A DNA stretch of 64,000 bases from positions 124,001-188,000 of the forward strand of contig NZ_PJMB01000006.1 in assembly GCF_002892835.1 (NCBI RefSeq), read 5' to 3'. The notes under the pieces were generated by a model. The model ran no database searches and was not told the origin of the DNA. It saw only the letters and a program-made list of their open reading frames with translations. Shown in pieces: positions 62,402-64,000 of the stretch. Numbering within the stretch: position 1 is the stretch's first letter; every line of letters starts with the position of its first letter. Both the position numbers and the translations under genes were made by a program. The DNA is from Arthrobacter sp. AFG7.2. GTDB taxonomy: Bacteria > Actinomycetota > Actinomycetes > Actinomycetales > Micrococcaceae.

Positions 62402-64000
62402 ATGGATGCAGTGGACGCCCCGGACACGTTTGTTATCGGCGTGGATTATGGAACGCTCTCGGGCCGCGCCGTGGTTGTGCGCGTTCGCGACGGCAAAGAG
62501 CTCGGCAGCGGCGTGTTCGAGTACCCGCACGCAGTGGTGACTGACCTCCTGCCGGAAGACGTGGCGGGCCGCAACGCCGACGGAACTGCCGTCCGGCTTC
62601 CCGGCGAATGGGCGCTGCAGGTACCCAACGATTACCGCGACGTCCTGCGCCATGCCGTTCCCGCTGCACTGGCCGACGCGAGAATCGATCCGTCCGCCGT
62701 CGTCGGAATCGCCACGGACTTCACCGCCTGCACCATGGTGCCGGTCACTTCCGACGGCACCCCGCTGAATGAACTGGACCGCTTCCGCAGCCGTCCCCAC
62801 GCCTACGTGAAGCTCTGGCGCCACCATGCCGCGCAGCCGCAGGCGGACCGGATCAACCAGCTGGCCGCCGAGCGCGGCGAAGACTGGCTGCCGCGTTATG
62901 GCGGGCTGATCTCCTCGGAATGGGAGTTCGCCAAGGGACTGCAGCTGCTCGAGGAGGACCCGGAGGCCTATGCGGCGATGGACCACTGGGTGGAGGCCGC
63001 GGACTGGATCGTGTGGCAGCTCTGCGGCACGTACGTCCGCAACGCCTGCACCGCCGGCTACAAGGGGATCTACCAGGATGGGCGCTACCCGTCGGAGGAC
63101 TTCCTCGCCGCGCTGAACCCGCAGTTCAAGGACTTCGTCAACAGCAAGCTCGAGCACACCATCGGCCGCCTCGGTGACGCCGCCGGCTACCTTACCGCCG
63201 AGGCGGCGGCCTGGACCGGACTGCCGGAAGGCATCGCCGTGGCCGTGGGCAACGTGGACGCACACGTCACGGCACCGGCAGCGAAAGCCGTGGACCCCGG
63301 CCAGCTCGTGGCGATCATGGGAACGTCCACCTGCCACGTGATGAACGGAACGGAGCTGCGTGAAGTCCCCGGCATGTGCGGGGTGGTGGACGGCGGGGTC
63401 GTGGACGGACTGTGGGGCTACGAGGCCGGCCAGTCCGGCGTCGGCGATATCTTCGGCTGGTTCACGAAGTACGGGGTGCCGCCTGAATACCACCGCGCCG
63501 CTGAAGAAGCGGGCCTTGGCATCCACGAATACCTCACCGGTCTGGCCTCCCGCCAGGCAATCGGGGAGCACGGGCTGATCGCCCTCGACTGGCACTCCGG
63601 CAACCGCTCGGTGCTGGTGGACCACGAGCTTTCCGGGATCGTCGTGGGGCAGACTTTGGCTACGCGTCCAGAGGACACCTATCGTGCCCTGCTTGAAGCC
63701 ACCGCCTTCGGTACCCGCACCATCGTGGACGCGTTCCGCGACTCCGGCGTTCCGGTAAAAGAGTTCATTGTTGCCGGCGGTCTGCTGAAGAACCCGCTCC
63801 TCATGCAGATCTATGCTGACGCCACCGGCCTGCAGCTTTCAACGATCGGTTCCGCCCAGGGCCCGGCCCTCGGCTCGGCCATCCACGCCGCCGTGGCTGC
63901 CGGAAAGTACGCTGACATCCGCGAAGCTGCCGCCGCCATGGGCTCCGAACCCGGCGAGGTTTACACGCCCATCCCGGAGAACGTCGCAGCTTACGAGGAA
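62402..64000 (+). CDS. araB: L-ribulokinase AraB, 3'-partial
   Basis: The frame from ATG 62402 stays open to the window end (533 codons), so only the C-terminal tail is missing (usual length ~560). GGAGG lies 8 bases upstream. The FGGY-kinase fold is clear: FVIGVDYGTLSGRAVVVRV opens the first ATPase half, then GIATDFTACTMVPV, WRHHAAQPQADRIN, EAADWIVWQLCG, and AIMGTSTCHVMNG and GGLLKNPLLMQIYADAT in the second. It phosphorylates L-ribulose to L-ribulose 5-phosphate. The rest of the arabinose operon probably follows outside the window. Confidence 0.95.
   Translation, partial: MDAVDAPDTFVIGVDYGTLSGRAVVVRVRDGKELGSGVFEYPHAVVTDLLPEDVAGRNADGTAVRLPGEWALQVPNDYRDVLRHAVPAALADARIDPSAVVGIATDFTACTMVPVTSDGTPLNELDRFRSRPHAYVKLWRHHAAQPQADRINQLAAERGEDWLPRYGGLISSEWEFAKGLQLLEEDPEAYAAMDHWVEAADWIVWQLCGTYVRNACTAGYKGIYQDGRYPSEDFLAALNPQFKDFVNSKLEHTIGRLGDAAGYLTAEAAAWTGLPEGIAVAVGNVDAHVTAPAAKAVDPGQLVAIMGTSTCHVMNGTELREVPGMCGVVDGGVVDGLWGYEAGQSGVGDIFGWFTKYGVPPEYHRAAEEAGLGIHEYLTGLASRQAIGEHGLIALDWHSGNRSVLVDHELSGIVVGQTLATRPEDTYRALLEATAFGTRTIVDAFRDSGVPVKEFIVAGGLLKNPLLMQIYADATGLQLSTIGSAQGPALGSAIHAAVAAGKYADIREAAAAMGSEPGEVYTPIPENVAAYEE

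Noticed and set aside
1..64000. CRISPR arrays, insertion sequences, prophage or rRNA
   Set aside because: No regularly spaced repeats, transposase, integrase or rRNA-like sequence was seen on either strand.

Overview
The window is high-GC DNA with gene content typical of the Micrococcaceae, most likely Arthrobacter or a close relative such as Pseudarthrobacter or Paenarthrobacter. This rests on the actinobacterial gene set (ClpC, DisA, RadA, RlmN, a short ArgA, RskA-like anti-sigma, class F sortase), many GTG/TTG starts and 4-bp ATGA/GTGA gene overlaps. No phage, transposase, CRISPR array or rRNA was seen. One tRNA, tRNA-Lys(UUU), is present. Genes run off both ends: a FAD oxidoreductase on the left and L-ribulokinase (araB) on the right.

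Layout. 1-4642: FAD-linked oxidoreductase, an SRPBCC-alpha/beta-hydrolase fusion, an NmrA-like reductase and a protein of unknown function. 4626-9908: a large SARP-type AAA/TPR regulator, a DUF1772 membrane protein and an AraC regulator. 10038-20729: a compact 12-gene, one-strand biosynthetic cluster. 20764-25817: clpC, a long imperfect palindrome and an S9 peptidase. 26235-30741: argA, dhaKLM and small membrane or lipoproteins. 30815-41200: housekeeping genes (mutY, disA, rlmN, prfC, a solitary ketosynthase, a Nudix hydrolase, radA). 41380-49395: a beta-glucoside ABC transporter/GH1/LacI locus and a FUSC-family protein. 49648-56036: pstSCAB and, separately, a Pit phosphate transporter with its PhoU-like partner. 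56366-61711: an unknown protein, tRNA-Lys, a LacI regulator, and a DUF4397-sortase-sigma-anti-sigma operon. 62402-end: araB behind a LacI-type operator.

The most unusual region is 10038-20729. It combines (i) an amino-acid adenylating enzyme, a free carrier protein and an acyl-CoA-dehydrogenase-like flavoenzyme, the set that makes pyrrolyl-2-carboxyl-carrier from proline in pyoluteorin, prodiginine and clorobiocin pathways; (ii) a ketosynthase, a MaoC-like double hotdog protein and an alpha-oxoamine synthase; (iii) an ectoine-synthase-like metal cupin; (iv) divergent TrpD-, TrpF-, TrpC- and TrpA-like enzymes without TrpE or TrpB; and (v) a type II thioesterase. The Trp-like enzymes keep most catalytic residues but differ at substrate-recognition positions. 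They may therefore build an indole-like fused pyrrole on a substrate other than anthranilate and release it by the TrpA-like retro-aldol step. This chemistry is inferred and I do not recognise the product. The promoter before the first gene has two TTGCGCT heptamers at an 11-bp pitch, 8 bp from a TACAAC -10 box. That is the classic SARP promoter layout, and a SARP gene lies just upstream.

Other regulatory features include paired perfect LacI operators flanking the beta-glucoside promoter, a possible Pho box before pstS, and strong tetraloop-capped hairpins directly after three first-in-operon genes for secreted proteins.
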